Shown: one piece after another, positions 1 to 9,016 of the stretch
Numbering within the stretch: the first letter of the stretch is position 1
Layout of the letters: each line of letters opens with the position of its first letter
Source of the DNA: RGIG8050 sp045588915
Lineage (GTDB): Bacteria > Bacillota > Clostridia > Christensenellales > UBA1242
NCBI GenBank assembly: GCA_045588915.1
Contig: JAZNFA010000007.1
Span: forward strand, 4,838 to 68,837
DNA: 64,000 nucleotides
Reading direction: 5' to 3'
Position numbers and translations under genes: made by a program
The notes under the pieces: model-generated
What the model was told of the DNA's origin: nothing
What the model saw: the letters and a program-made list of their open reading frames with translations, nothing else
Databases searched by the model: none

Positions 1-257
1 TATTTAAAGTGCTTGAAGACCGCGGAGATACAAAAGATATAAAGTTACGTGTTGAAAAAAGTTGTAGTGAAGTAGCACAAATTGAGGAAGCTACAAAAAG
101 CGGTAAAATAAATAAAGTTTTTGAAATTAACCTTCAAAACCGAGACAATGTTCAAAGTCAAATAGTAGAAGAAATTAAAGCACAAATTATTGCTCCACAT
201 TTAGAAGTAATTTCCTTAGAAAAACAAGATAATAATTTTTGCGTACAAGTTTTTTAG
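1..257 (+). CDS. C-terminal end of an unidentified protein (cut by window start)
   Basis: An open frame enters from the left edge (codons in phase with base 3) and ends at 257, giving about 84 residues. The fragment is charged and hydrophilic, with no cysteine motif, membrane segment or signature I can assign. Its last 19 bases overlap the TTG start proposed for the PreA-like gene, so the two are probably co-transcribed and translationally coupled. Without the N-terminal part I do not assign a function. An internal GTG at base 9 could be misread as a start, but the frame is open to the edge. Confidence 0.6.
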   Translation, partial: FKVLEDRGDTKDIKLRVEKSCSEVAQIEEATKSGKINKVFEINLQNRDNVQSQIVEEIKAQIIAPHLEVISLEKQDNNFCVQVF

Positions 258-1363
258 GAAAAACTTTTTCTTCTCCTTTGGTTATTGCATCAGGGCAATT
301 AACTGAAAATATAACGCAAATAGAAGAATTTATTAAAGCAGGAGCAGGCGCTGTTGTGCCAAGAACTACTCGGCTAGAAATGATAAGGAAAAAACATCCT
401 TCTCCAAATCTTTATCAAAGAAATGATTCATTCATTAATTCTCAATGGACTGGTAATGATATAGAATATTGGAAAAAACATTTTGATTATTTAAAAGAAA
501 ATTCAGAGAAAATAATTATGAGCGTTTCTGGTAGAAATATTAAGGATTGTGTGAAAGTTTGTAAAGAATTAGATTTTTTAGGTTTTCCAGCTTTTGAAAT
601 TAATATAAGTTGTGCTGCAAGTAGTGGAGTTCATGGACAAATAACAAAAAACATTAATTTTGTAACTGATATTGTAAAAAATATAAAGGACTCAGGAGTT
701 AATACACCGATATCGCTAAAATTAGGACACTCAGATGGCATTTTAGAGATAGCTAATGCAGCAAAAGAGGCGGGTACAGATGCTATAACAGCAATAAATA
801 CATTTGGTCCCGTATTCGATTTTGCAATTAGTAGTAATGGAAAACCAAAACGTATTTTAGGTATTGAAGGGGCAAAGGGAGGTTTGTCAGGTAGTGCCTT
901 GTTTAATATTGCTTTAACAGATGTTGCTGAAATATCTCGTCAAGTGAAAGTGCCAGTGATTGCTAGTGGTGGTGTTATGTCTCCGGAGGATGCTGTTAAA
1001 ATGATTATGTCGGGTGCTTCATTAGTCCAGCTTTATACTAAGTTGCATTTTGCTGGAAATAAAGCGCCTAATGAGTTTTCAAAATTTAATCAAGAAATGT
1101 TAAAGTTTTTAACAGCTCATAATATTAAATCCCTTGAAACATTACGTGGTGAAGCCTTATTTTTGTTAGACTTACCTACAAATTTAATAAATTTGATTCC
1201 AAATGTTGATAAGAAAAAATGCAAAAAGTGCAAATTGTGCATGCAAATGTGTTTAAATAAAGCTGTTTATTTAAAAAATAATGATATCACAATTAATAGT
1301 GATGATTGTAAAGGGTGCGGACATTGTGTTTCGGTTTGTCCAGAAAATGCTTTAACAATATAG
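239..1363 (+). CDS. PreA-like dihydroorotate/dihydropyrimidine dehydrogenase with C-terminal 2[4Fe-4S] ferredoxin domain
   Basis: 374 residues. Residues 1 to about 300 look like an FMN-binding TIM barrel of the dihydroorotate dehydrogenase/PreA class: an early IASGQLT segment, the EINISCA strand end, SLKLGH, and a late VIASGGV phosphate-binding motif. The C-terminus is a two-cluster ferredoxin with cysteines at 328, 331, 334, 338 and 357, 360, 363, 367. This barrel plus ferredoxin order is known in PreA, the subunit of NAD-dependent dihydropyrimidine dehydrogenase. The substrate cannot be told from sequence. No PreT partner is visible, though the truncated upstream gene may belong to the same complex. 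The start is TTG, overlapping the upstream frame, with no strong Shine-Dalgarno site. Confidence 0.75.
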   Translation: MRTSFLGKTFSSPLVIASGQLTENITQIEEFIKAGAGAVVPRTTRLEMIRKKHPSPNLYQRNDSFINSQWTGNDIEYWKKHFDYLKENSEKIIMSVSGRNIKDCVKVCKELDFLGFPAFEINISCAASSGVHGQITKNINFVTDIVKNIKDSGVNTPISLKLGHSDGILEIANAAKEAGTDAITAINTFGPVFDFAISSNGKPKRILGIEGAKGGLSGSALFNIALTDVAEISRQVKVPVIASGGVMSPEDAVKMIMSGASLVQLYTKLHFAGNKAPNEFSKFNQEMLKFLTAHNIKSLETLRGEALFLLDLPTNLINLIPNVDKKKCKKCKLCMQMCLNKAVYLKNNDITINSDDCKGCGHCVSVCPENALTI

Positions 1364-1381
1364 TTGTGAATTAAAAAAATA

Positions 1382-1387
1382 TATAAT
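1382..1387 (+). promoter_or_regulatory. -10 box (TATAAT) of the Nudix gene
   Basis: A perfect TATAAT ends 11 bases before the GTG start at 1399 and there is no Shine-Dalgarno sequence between them. Transcription starting about 7 bases after the box would leave a leader of only a few bases. No convincing -35 box is visible. Confidence 0.55.
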
Positions 1388-1398
1388 AAAATATTATT

Positions 1399-1935
1399 GT
1401 GGCACAAATTGATATTTATGATGAATCGATGAACTATTTAGGAAAAATGGAAAAAGTGCAAGCTCATGAGGAAGGGATGTGGCATAAAAGTGTTCATCTG
1501 TGGATAACCAATGGAAAAAGCGTTTTGTTACAATTGCGAGCTCCGCAGAAAAAAAGTTTCCCAAATAAGTGGGATATTTCTGTTGCTGGACATGTTGATG
1601 CAGGGGAAACACCGTTGCAAGCAGTTCAACGTGAATATCAAGAAGAACTTGGAATTGCTTGGGATTTAGGGGAATTAGAATGTGGTTGTATGTTAAAGAG
1701 CGGTACCATTGAAAACAATCAACCTGCTAAAGAATTCCTTTATTTATACTTTGTGAACAAAGACATAGATATAAGTAAATTGAATTTACCAGAAGATGAA
1801 GTTGCTGATGTAAAGTATATACCGTATGATGAATTTATCACAGAATTTATGAAAGATAAGAATGATTTTATTCCTTATCCAAAACATTACAAAGAAGCAG
1901 TTAAAAAAGGTTTGGAAAATTTAGTTAAATTTTAA
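1399..1935 (+). CDS. Nudix hydrolase, YfcD/IDI-like
   Basis: 178 residues with a complete Nudix box at residues 64-86 (G-x5-E-x7-REYQEELGI), the Mg2+-binding signature of enzymes that hydrolyse nucleoside diphosphates linked to another group. The segment before the box (HKSVHLWITN, then LLQLRAP and FPNKWDIS) resembles the YfcD and isopentenyl-diphosphate isomerase branch of the superfamily. The isomerase reaction is not claimed. The substrate is unknown. It starts with GTG and appears to be leaderless. The downstream tRNA-Glu is on the other strand. Confidence 0.8.
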   Translation: MAQIDIYDESMNYLGKMEKVQAHEEGMWHKSVHLWITNGKSVLLQLRAPQKKSFPNKWDISVAGHVDAGETPLQAVQREYQEELGIAWDLGELECGCMLKSGTIENNQPAKEFLYLYFVNKDIDISKLNLPEDEVADVKYIPYDEFITEFMKDKNDFIPYPKHYKEAVKKGLENLVKF

Positions 1936-1966
1936 ATTTAGCCATTATTTCGACTTTGTTAGAATG

Positions 1967-2041
1967 TGGTACTCCGAACGGGAATCGAACCCGTGATTAC
2001 ACCGTGAGAGGGTGTCGTCTTAGCCGCTTGACCATCGGAGC
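1967..2041 (-). tRNA. tRNA-Glu (anticodon CUC)
   Basis: Read on the minus strand this forms a full cloverleaf with a 7-bp acceptor stem (G1-U72 wobble), a D arm, a five-pair anticodon stem ACACC/GGTGT around the loop CTCTCAC, and a T arm with GGTTCGATT. CCA is encoded (its complement TGG is at 1967-1969). The anticodon is CUC, reading GAG; a UUC isoacceptor must be elsewhere because GAA is frequent in these genes. Confidence 0.93.
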
Positions 2042-2052
2042 TTGATTAACAG

Positions 2053-2081
2053 TTGAATTATATGACAAAAAGCGTTATTAT
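2053..2081 (+). promoter_or_regulatory. Promoter of rimO
   Basis: TTGAAT (2053-2058) and TATTAT (2076-2081) with a 17-base spacer. A start near 2088 would give a leader of about 11 bases to the ATG at 2099. It lies on top of the divergent tRNA-Glu promoter, so the two may compete for polymerase. Confidence 0.55.
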
Positions 2082-2085
2082 GCAA
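2057..2085 (-). promoter_or_regulatory. Promoter of tRNA-Glu
   Basis: On the minus strand TTGCAT (complement of 2080-2085) and a perfect TATAAT (complement of 2057-2062) are separated by 17 bases. The -10 ends 15 bases before the tRNA. It overlaps the oppositely oriented rimO promoter. Confidence 0.6.
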
Positions 2086-2098
2086 TATGATTTTACCG

Positions 2099-3328
2099 AT
2101 GAAAAAAATTTGCATTACAACTTTGGGTTGTGATAAAAATCGTGCTGATAGTGAAACGTTGGCAGGCTATTTGCAACGTGCCGGTTGTCAAATGGTTGCA
2201 GATGATGCTGACGCAGATATAATTGTTGTTAATACTTGTGGATTCATTAATAGTGCTCGTCAGGAAAGTATAGAATGTATTACGGAAAAATTGATTCATA
2301 AATCACACGCTCAACTTGTTGTGTGTGGTTGTATTGTGCCCAATCACCGTCAAGAATTAACAGAAGGATTACCAGAAGTTGATGTCTGGTGGGAAACAAA
2401 AAATTATGAACAACTAGCAGAATTATTGACAGGGAAGAAGGCTGAGGCTGGTAATAAGTTGTTATCTACACCTTCTAGTTATGTGTATGTTAAAATTGCT
2501 GATGGCTGTAATCGTTGCTGTGCTTTTTGTACGATTCCATCGATTCGTGGCAAATATTGTTCTCGCTCGATTGAAGATATTGTTGGTGAAGTGCGTCATT
2601 TTGCAGAATTAGGTGTTCCTGAATATATTTTAGTTGCACAAGATGTAACAATGTATGGGGTTGATATTGGTACTGATTTAGTTTCTTTATTGAAAGCGAT
2701 TACAGCAGTAGATGGAGTAAAACGTGTGCGTTTACATTATTGTTACCCTGAGTTATTAACTGATAAATTGTTAAAAGAAATTGCTGAAAATGATAAGGTT
2801 GTAAAATATTTAGATATTCCTTTTCAACATTGTAACGAGCGAATTTTAAAACTAATGGGTCGTCGTGGCAGTGCTGAAATTTATCAAAAATTAATTCAAA
2901 AAATTAGGTCCGTTATTCCGGAAATTACACTACGTGCAACAATGATGGTTGGATTTCCGACCGAAACGGAAACTGAATTTAATGAACTGGTGGATTTTTT
3001 ACAAGATGTGAAATTAGACTATGTTGGCTTTTTTGCTTATTCACGTGAGCCTGGAACGCTATCGTATAGTATGGAACAAGTTAAGGCTGTAGTGAAACGT
3101 GAACGTTTAAAAACTGTTGAAAAAGTTCAACAAAAAATTTTAGATGCGAAACATAAAAGTGAAAAAGGTTGTGTCGTTCGCGTGGTTTGTGATGCTGTGG
3201 TAAGTGGAGTAGCACGCTGTCGGACCTTTGCGCAAAGCCCAGAAGTTGATCCGTGTATTTATATTGATGTATCGAAACAATCAGAGCCTTTTGTTGTTGG
3301 TGGGGAATACGAAATAACGTTGGCCTGA
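2099..3328 (+). CDS. rimO: Ribosomal protein S12 methylthiotransferase RimO
   Basis: Radical-SAM enzyme that adds a methylthio group to the conserved aspartate of ribosomal protein S12. It has the family order: an N-terminal domain with three cluster-binding cysteines (in TTLGCDKN, NTCGF and VVCGC), a radical-SAM core with CxxxCxxC (CNRCCAFC, cysteines near 137, 141 and 144), and a C-terminal TRAM-like segment. At about 409 residues it is slightly shorter than usual (about 440). I chose ATG 2099 because the conserved MKKICITTLGC starts there and the promoter predicts a transcript beginning near 2088; an in-frame ATG at 2087 is the alternative. RimO rather than MiaB is favoured by the TTLGCDKN opening. 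rarA follows 45 bases later on the same strand. Confidence 0.88.
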   Translation: MKKICITTLGCDKNRADSETLAGYLQRAGCQMVADDADADIIVVNTCGFINSARQESIECITEKLIHKSHAQLVVCGCIVPNHRQELTEGLPEVDVWWETKNYEQLAELLTGKKAEAGNKLLSTPSSYVYVKIADGCNRCCAFCTIPSIRGKYCSRSIEDIVGEVRHFAELGVPEYILVAQDVTMYGVDIGTDLVSLLKAITAVDGVKRVRLHYCYPELLTDKLLKEIAENDKVVKYLDIPFQHCNERILKLMGRRGSAEIYQKLIQKIRSVIPEITLRATMMVGFPTETETEFNELVDFLQDVKLDYVGFFAYSREPGTLSYSMEQVKAVVKRERLKTVEKVQQKILDAKHKSEKGCVVRVVCDAVVSGVARCRTFAQSPEVDPCIYIDVSKQSEPFVVGGEYEITLA

Positions 3329-3373
3329 TTAAGGTGCTTGCGTTAAACGCTTTATTTATGGTTTAATTGAAGA

Positions 3374-4597
3374 GTGGATACTTTGTTTGATAATTTACAT
3401 CAAACGCAAAAGCCTTTAGCTGAACGTGTGCGTCCTTGTGTTTTAAGTGAGTTTGCAGGACAGCAGCATATACTAGCTGAAGGTAAATTATTAAGACGTT
3501 TGATCCAAGCTGGGCGTGTGCCGAGTGTGATTTTTTTTGGACCACCAGGTACAGGTAAGACTACTTTAGCGCAAATTATTGCTGATAGTTCAAATGCTAA
3601 ATTCGTAAAACTTAATGCTGTATCTAGTGGTGTTGCCGAAGTTAAATCTGTTATGCAGCAGGCTAAAATAGATTTTGAATTAACAGGTAAAAAAACTTAT
3701 TTGTTGCTTGATGAATGTCATCGTTGGAGTAAGGCTCAGAGTGATTCTTTGCTGGGTGCACTAGAAGCTGGTTATTTGATTTTGGTAGGATGTACCACGG
3801 AAAATCCAAGTTATAGTATGACGCGAGCAATTGTGTCGCGTTGTACTGTTTTTGAATTTAAACGTTTAAAGGAAAACGATATTAAAAAAGTTTTAAAAAA
3901 GGCATTATTAGATGAGCGTGGTTTGCGTGATTACAAAATACAAATTGATGAAGATGCTTTAACTTATTTCGCTACAGCTTGTGGTGGTGATGTGCGTAGT
4001 GCTTTGAATGGATTAGAACTGTGTGCGATTACAACTAAACCAAATCCTGATGGATGTATTATTGTTGATAAAAATATTGCAGCAGAATGTTTGCAACAAA
4101 AAGCATTAAATTTGGATGAAACACTTTACTATCATATACTAAGTGCTTTTTGTAAAAGTTTGCGTGGAAGTGATACAACAGCTGCGTTGTATTATGCTAA
4201 TCGTTTGATTGCAGCCGGGATGCAACCACAAATAATTGCGCGACGAGTAATTGCTCATGCAGCTGAGGATGTTGGTTTATCTGATCCACAAGCTTTAATT
4301 CAAGCGTGTGCTGCTTTATATAGTTTAGATAATTTAGGTATGCCAGAAGGTAATTTAGCGTTAACACAAGCGATAGCCTACGTATGTCAAGCTCCAAAAG
4401 ATAATCGCGTTGTTGTAGCAATGCAAAAAGCTGAAGATGATGCTTTGAATTATGCAGACGATAAAATACCTGAATATTTAAAAAATCATACAGAAGCAAG
4501 TAAGAACTATAAATATCCTCATGATTTTGGTGGTTATGTAAAACAACAGTATTTACCAGACAGCTTGCTAGGGCGAGATTATTTCCCTAAAAAATGA
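3374..4597 (+). CDS. rarA: Replication-associated recombination protein A (RarA/MgsA), AAA+ ATPase
   Basis: 407 residues. Clamp-loader-like AAA+ ATPase acting at stalled replication forks. Walker A GPPGTGKT is at residues 56-63, Walker B is LLLDECH near 112-117, and a sensor TTENPSY with an arginine-finger region SRC follows. The C-terminal half has the RarA helical tetramerisation domain, ending with YKYPHDFGGYV and the QQYLPD motif typical of the family. The start is GTG without a clear Shine-Dalgarno site. The gene follows rimO on the same strand. Length is normal for the family (about 420). Confidence 0.92.
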   Translation: MDTLFDNLHQTQKPLAERVRPCVLSEFAGQQHILAEGKLLRRLIQAGRVPSVIFFGPPGTGKTTLAQIIADSSNAKFVKLNAVSSGVAEVKSVMQQAKIDFELTGKKTYLLLDECHRWSKAQSDSLLGALEAGYLILVGCTTENPSYSMTRAIVSRCTVFEFKRLKENDIKKVLKKALLDERGLRDYKIQIDEDALTYFATACGGDVRSALNGLELCAITTKPNPDGCIIVDKNIAAECLQQKALNLDETLYYHILSAFCKSLRGSDTTAALYYANRLIAAGMQPQIIARRVIAHAAEDVGLSDPQALIQACAALYSLDNLGMPEGNLALTQAIAYVCQAPKDNRVVVAMQKAEDDALNYADDKIPEYLKNHTEASKNYKYPHDFGGYVKQQYLPDSLLGRDYFPKK

Positions 4598-4610
4598 TAC
4601 TAAAAATTGA

Positions 4611-4640
4611 TTGTCTAAAATGTTGCAATTGATATATACT
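4611..4640 (+). promoter_or_regulatory. Promoter of the 4651 surface-protein gene
   Basis: TTGTCT (4611-4616) and TATACT (4635-4640), 18-base spacer. The -10 ends 10 bases before the ATG at 4651 and no Shine-Dalgarno sequence is present, so the mRNA is probably leaderless or nearly so. Confidence 0.5.
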
Positions 4641-4650
4641 AATTTTAAAT

Positions 4651-7600
4651 ATGGGGAAACAACACACGAAAACATGGCTTTTGCGAATGAGTGTCTCTAT
4701 GGTGCTGATGGTTTTTTGTTGTTTGATGATGTTTACAGGTTTTTGCTTATTAAATAATTCTTATGTTAATGAATCAAAAGTTGGAAATCTTACTCTATTA
4801 GCTGATATAAATTCTGATATTAATTGGGTTGATATTCGTTCAAGTGGTTTTTTGAGTACGATTGGTGGAACAACTCACTATATTAGTTCGGCAGGGGAGT
4901 TAGCTTATTTTAACTACGAATTAACAAACTCTGGTAATAGTAATAATGCCGTTGATTATAGTGGTCATACTTTTATTTTGGAAAATGATATTAAGTTAGA
5001 TGAGATATATACGAAAGAACATAATAAATATATTACTCCCTTATGGACACCGATAGAAATTGGTAACAAGGGAAAAAATAGGAATATTATTTTTAATGGG
5101 AATGGCCATTCAATTATTGGTTTAACAATGAAATACGACGACGATGTTGCTCGTAATGTGGGTTTCTTTGCAGAAATGGTAGGTGGGGTTTTTGAGAATG
5201 TCGTATTTAAAGACACGAAAATTATTTATAATTATCATGCAGATAGTATTGCGGCAAATGATCCTTTACGTCCTGATGCTCCAGTTGAATTGTCCATTGG
5301 CGTAATTGCTGGGGCGGCTGATACCACTTATATCAATAATGTAACTATTGAAAATCCTAGCGTGATATTATCAACGGAAAATACTAATGGGCATAATTTT
5401 TATTTAGGTGCAGCTGTTGGTAAGCTATTATTTAGTTCTGGTTTTGTAGATGATGGTGAAGGTGGCGAAAAAATTCAATCTATAAACACTATTACTCCCA
5501 ATAAATGGGGTATTGATACGGTAAATGTTTTAAAGACCGATGATCCTGAAGAGTCTTCTGGAATTAACTTGGAAATTCGTGCAGGAACGGATGGTGTTAC
5601 TTATGGATTAGGCACCAATGTTTACTTTGGTGGTTTGGTTGGTGTTAATATCTCAAGTAAAATTATTAATTCCACATTGCGTGATGTGGCTTTTAATACT
5701 AATTTCGAGCTTAAAGATGATGAATTACTTGATGGTATGTTTTATGTAGGTGGTTTAGTCGGTTTAAATACTCAAATAACAACTAATAAAGATTTAATTG
5801 TTGCTGCAGGATTATACAATAACTTAATAATTGATATTCAACTTTGCGATATTCTTCCTTTTACAAATAACAATTATTGTGGGCAACTGGTTGGTCTAGT
5901 TTATTCTGGTGGCTGGGTTTACAATAATATTGTTATTGGCGAAATGCCATATGAAAATTTTTGGGGTCGTGTTTGTAATTCAAAAATACGTTTAATTGAT
6001 AATCATAATTGTATTGCTAATATTGTAGGAAGTATTGATGAAAATTATTATTTGAACGGCCATAATGCAAGTTATCCAAATTGTGGTTTTGGACGTGATA
6101 TTAATGATTCGGATGAATTTGATAATTTGGATGAATTTTTATATTGTACTAAGCACAATACACGAAGTGTATATTTAATTGACACGCAGGATGATACTGG
6201 TACGGTAACAAAAATGGAGAAGTATAATTTTTATTTTGAATCTACAAGTGATTCTAGTTATGCTAAATTTTGTAATTTGAGAGTTACGGTTATTGATGAA
6301 AACAATTATGAACGTGTTTTAGATGCTTTTCAATTATTAAGTTATTTTGATCAAACTGAAGGTTATATGTATCATGCAATTTTGCCAATTGTGAAATATG
6401 AAGTAGGATTAACTGTTAATAAATTCAATCCTGAAACAGGTGAAGATGCAACTTTAAAAGAAAAAAGAATTGATGCAATTTATCAGTTTAGAACATGGAA
6501 GTTGGACGAAGTAAAAAACGAACCTGTTTTAAGTGATTATACTGGATTAAATTATACAGTGTGTTTTTCGGCAAATTCTCCGAAGAATTCAAATGCTTAT
6601 TGGGTTGTTGATAATGAAGGATACGAAGAGAGAATATCTGAAATCAATACAGGTCGTACATATCAATTGATTTATAGGCCAGAAGATCCTCAATGTGATG
6701 GTTATGAATTTTTAGGTTGGACTGTTGATGGTTTAGAAGAAGGTGATGCAGAATGGCTTGATATGCGTAATCATGGTTTGTTTGATGACGATGGTTATTA
6801 CATATTTGCGAAAGAGCAAATTCTTAGCCCAAATCGTCGTTTCTTGGCAAACTGGAAAATTAAAGAATTTACCGTTCATTTTGTGGTTAGAGAGAGAGGT
6901 CAAGTTGATATTGAGTATACAGAGTATCCAACTGAGATAGTTACTTATGGTAGACCTATTATTGGTCCTGCGGAGTTGCCTAAATCTAAGCAGGGGTATT
7001 CATGTGTTGGATGGTTCTTGGAAGAAAATTTACCGAATGAGGGTGAAGATGCTAACTCTGAAATGCAGTGGATTATGGGCTTTGCTAGTGATGATTTAAT
7101 GCCTGGACGTGATATTACATTGTATACTGGTTGGATTGATAATTTTTCTATGTTGAATAGTTTAATATATGATACAAAATATCAACAGTATTATCAGAAT
7201 TATGAATATTATTTTGAAGACGTTTTAGGTTTGGCTTTCTATAATGCTTATTCTCAAGCATTAGAATACAGGGCAAATAATGATAACAGTAATACGGATG
7301 AAGTTTTAGGTAATTTGCAAAATGCTTTTAAGAATTTAAAAATTGATCCCAAAAAGCTTTTAGCTTTACCTGCTTTTAATGATTCACGTATGGAAAATGC
7401 TTGTCCGTTTTTGTACGACTATGAAGCACGTATGATGTATAGTACTTTTAAAGACACGGTGCAAAGGTATGTTGAATCTGATGAAACTGATGATACTAAT
7501 ATTGAAGCTTATATTAAAAATTATGACCGTTTAAACGAGTTGTTTTATAATCTTCAAAATAATTTAAACCAAAGTGTTGCAATGGTTGGTGGTGTAGGTT

Positions 7601-8061
7601 CTTCTGAAGTACAAAATTTAATTAAAAAATATTACGAATTACAAATTCAAGATAATGCATTAGTTAAGGAAAAATATGATAGTAATTCTTTGGCACTCTT
7701 AGATGAAACTAGAATCAAATTAGATGAATTATGGATGAGTGAAGCTAGCAACCCCAATATAAAAGATGTAGAATTAGCAATGGTTGCTTATGAAAATGCG
7801 CTTAAAAATTTGAAACCTGCTGGAGCGACTAATTCGGGTAATGCTGTGCAAGATAAGGTTGAAAATAGTAATCAAGCTCCACAATTACCAATTTCACCGG
7901 TTGTGCTTGGCGTTTTAGTTGTTATGTTGTTGTTAGCTGGTGTCGGTGGATATATTGGTGTAGATGTTATATTGGCAAAGCGCCGTGTTGCTAAAAACGA
8001 GATAAAGACTGCTGAAAAACAAGTTGAACAATTTTTGGAAGATGAAGATACTTATATTTAA
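4651..8061 (+). CDS. Large cell-surface protein with GLUG-like and InlB-type repeats and C-terminal membrane anchor
   Basis: 1136 residues. A basic N-terminus with a long hydrophobic stretch (about residues 10-36) is a signal peptide or membrane anchor. Residues about 60-500 are rich in short beta-strands with GGLVG-type turns like the GLUG motif, suggesting a beta-helix. Residues about 630-830 contain segments ending in FLGWTVDG, FLANWKI, CVGWFLEE and LYTGWID, the pattern of InlB/Listeria-Bacteroides (Flg_new) repeats. A helical, Asn-rich region follows, then a hydrophobic helix near 1085-1110 with a basic cytoplasmic tail. There is no LPxTG motif, so a membrane anchor is more likely than sortase attachment. 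Its function is unknown; adhesion or surface-matrix roles are inference. It stands where map/adk/secY often precede infA. Confidence 0.7.
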   Translation: MGKQHTKTWLLRMSVSMVLMVFCCLMMFTGFCLLNNSYVNESKVGNLTLLADINSDINWVDIRSSGFLSTIGGTTHYISSAGELAYFNYELTNSGNSNNAVDYSGHTFILENDIKLDEIYTKEHNKYITPLWTPIEIGNKGKNRNIIFNGNGHSIIGLTMKYDDDVARNVGFFAEMVGGVFENVVFKDTKIIYNYHADSIAANDPLRPDAPVELSIGVIAGAADTTYINNVTIENPSVILSTENTNGHNFYLGAAVGKLLFSSGFVDDGEGGEKIQSINTITPNKWGIDTVNVLKTDDPEESSGINLEIRAGTDGVTYGLGTNVYFGGLVGVNISSKIINSTLRDVAFNTNFELKDDELLDGMFYVGGLVGLNTQITTNKDLIVAAGLYNNLIIDIQLCDILPFTNNNYCGQLVGLVYSGGWVYNNIVIGEMPYENFWGRVCNSKIRLIDNHNCIANIVGSIDENYYLNGHNASYPNCGFGRDINDSDEFDNLDEFLYCTKHNTRSVYLIDTQDDTGTVTKMEKYNFYFESTSDSSYAKFCNLRVTVIDENNYERVLDAFQLLSYFDQTEGYMYHAILPIVKYEVGLTVNKFNPETGEDATLKEKRIDAIYQFRTWKLDEVKNEPVLSDYTGLNYTVCFSANSPKNSNAYWVVDNEGYEERISEINTGRTYQLIYRPEDPQCDGYEFLGWTVDGLEEGDAEWLDMRNHGLFDDDGYYIFAKEQILSPNRRFLANWKIKEFTVHFVVRERGQVDIEYTEYPTEIVTYGRPIIGPAELPKSKQGYSCVGWFLEENLPNEGEDANSEMQWIMGFASDDLMPGRDITLYTGWIDNFSMLNSLIYDTKYQQYYQNYEYYFEDVLGLAFYNAYSQALEYRANNDNSNTDEVLGNLQNAFKNLKIDPKKLLALPAFNDSRMENACPFLYDYEARMMYSTFKDTVQRYVESDETDDTNIEAYIKNYDRLNELFYNLQNNLNQSVAMVGGVGSSEVQNLIKKYYELQIQDNALVKEKYDSNSLALLDETRIKLDELWMSEASNPNIKDVELAMVAYENALKNLKPAGATNSGNAVQDKVENSNQAPQLPISPVVLGVLVVMLLLAGVGGYIGVDVILAKRRVAKNEIKTAEKQVEQFLEDEDTYI

Positions 8062-8172
8062 AATAACATCTCTTATTTTGGTTGATTCTTTTGAAAAAAT
8101 GTGCTTTACAAAATTAGATTAATGTTGTAATATTAAGTTTATTGTGGATTTATTTGCAGGGAGGGGTGTTTT

Positions 8173-8421
8173 TTGAGTAAAGTCGATGCGATTGAGGTCG
8201 AAGGCAGTGTTATCGAAGTAATGCGCAATGCAAAATTTAAGGTAAAATTGTCAAATGGTCATATTATTATGGCTTACTTATCAGGAAAACTTTACAAGAA
8301 TAACATCAAAGTCCTTGAAGGTGATATGGTTAAGTTAGAGATTTCACCATATGACTTGAACAATGGACGTATTACCTGGCGTAGTAAATCTGTAATTGAT
8401 AACGGAGGAAATGGACAATGA
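8173..8421 (+). CDS. infA: Translation initiation factor IF-1
   Basis: 82 residues, S1-type OB fold that occupies the ribosomal A site during initiation. The family pattern is intact: EVEGSVIEV, the CKVKLSNGH-like strand, LSGKLYKNNIKVLEGD and the ending GRITWR. It starts with TTG behind a strong Shine-Dalgarno sequence (AGGGAGGGG, 8158-8166). It ends in an ATGA overlap with rpmJ, so the two are translationally coupled. This is the first gene of the ribosomal alpha operon in this window. It has a short C-terminal extension compared with the usual 72 residues. Confidence 0.95.
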   Translation: MSKVDAIEVEGSVIEVMRNAKFKVKLSNGHIIMAYLSGKLYKNNIKVLEGDMVKLEISPYDLNNGRITWRSKSVIDNGGNGQ

Positions 8422-8552
8422 AAGTGAGAAGTGGAGTAAAGCCAATTTGCAATAAATGCAAGGTTATTAAACGTGAAGGTACCGTTATGGTTATTTGTGA
8501 AAATCCGAAACACAAACAACGCCAACCGCGTCCGTGTAAATCACCGCGTTAA
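8418..8552 (+). CDS. rpmJ: 50S ribosomal protein L36
   Basis: 44 residues, starting inside the infA stop (ATGA). The zinc-binding form: cysteines at 11, 14 and 27 and histidine at 32 match the C-type L36 pattern (MKVRSGVKPIC, CNKC, VICENPKHKQ). The tail after KQRQ is about seven residues longer than the usual 37-residue protein. Zinc-bearing L36 indicates that the organism does not rely here on the Zn-free paralogue. Read by eye from the sequence because it is so short. Confidence 0.95.
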   Translation: MKVRSGVKPICNKCKVIKREGTVMVICENPKHKQRQPRPCKSPR

Positions 8553-8626
8553 GGCAAATTCTCGTGCATCCCGCGCGGCAATTATGGGGTGTGCGTTTTA
8601 TAGATAAATAAAAAAAGGAGAAAATA

Positions 8627-8998
8627 ATGGCAAGAATTAGTGGTGTGGATATACCAAAGGATAAATGTATTAAATATGCTTTGACGTATATCTATGGCAT
8701 TGGTGAAAAAACGGCAGATAAAATTTGTGCAGAATGTGAGGTTGATCCTACTATTCGTACAAAGGATGTGTCAGAAGCAAAAATTAATGAAATTAGAACG
8801 TATATTGATAAAAATATCAAGACGGAAGGTGACTTACGTCGTGAAATTTCTTTAGATATTAAACGTTTAACTGAAATCGGTTGTTATCGTGGTATTCGTC
8901 ACCGTAAAGGTTTACCTGTTCGTGGTCAATCTACGAAACAAAATGCACGTACACGTAAGGGTCCTAAGAAAATGGTTATCAGGACCAAGTCAGCATAA
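8627..8998 (+). CDS. rpsM: 30S ribosomal protein S13
   Basis: 123 residues. Small-subunit head protein contacting tRNA and the B1 bridges. Recognised from MARISGVDIP, the helix-hairpin YIYGIG and the conserved RGIRHRKGLPVRGQ and the C-terminal RTRKGP basic tail. Shine-Dalgarno sequence AAAAGGAG precedes the ATG. It is in the standard order infA-rpmJ-rpsM-rpsK. The 74-base gap after rpmJ is a short untranslated stretch containing a GC-rich patch (CCCGCGCGG near 8569). Confidence 0.97.
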   Translation: MARISGVDIPKDKCIKYALTYIYGIGEKTADKICAECEVDPTIRTKDVSEAKINEIRTYIDKNIKTEGDLRREISLDIKRLTEIGCYRGIRHRKGLPVRGQSTKQNARTRKGPKKMVIRTKSA

Positions 8999-9016
8999 GG
9001 ATTTAGGAGGAAATAA

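Noticed and set aside
4651..8061. A sortase-anchored LPxTG protein
   Set aside because: The C-terminal helix and basic tail are present, but no LPxTG-like motif precedes them.
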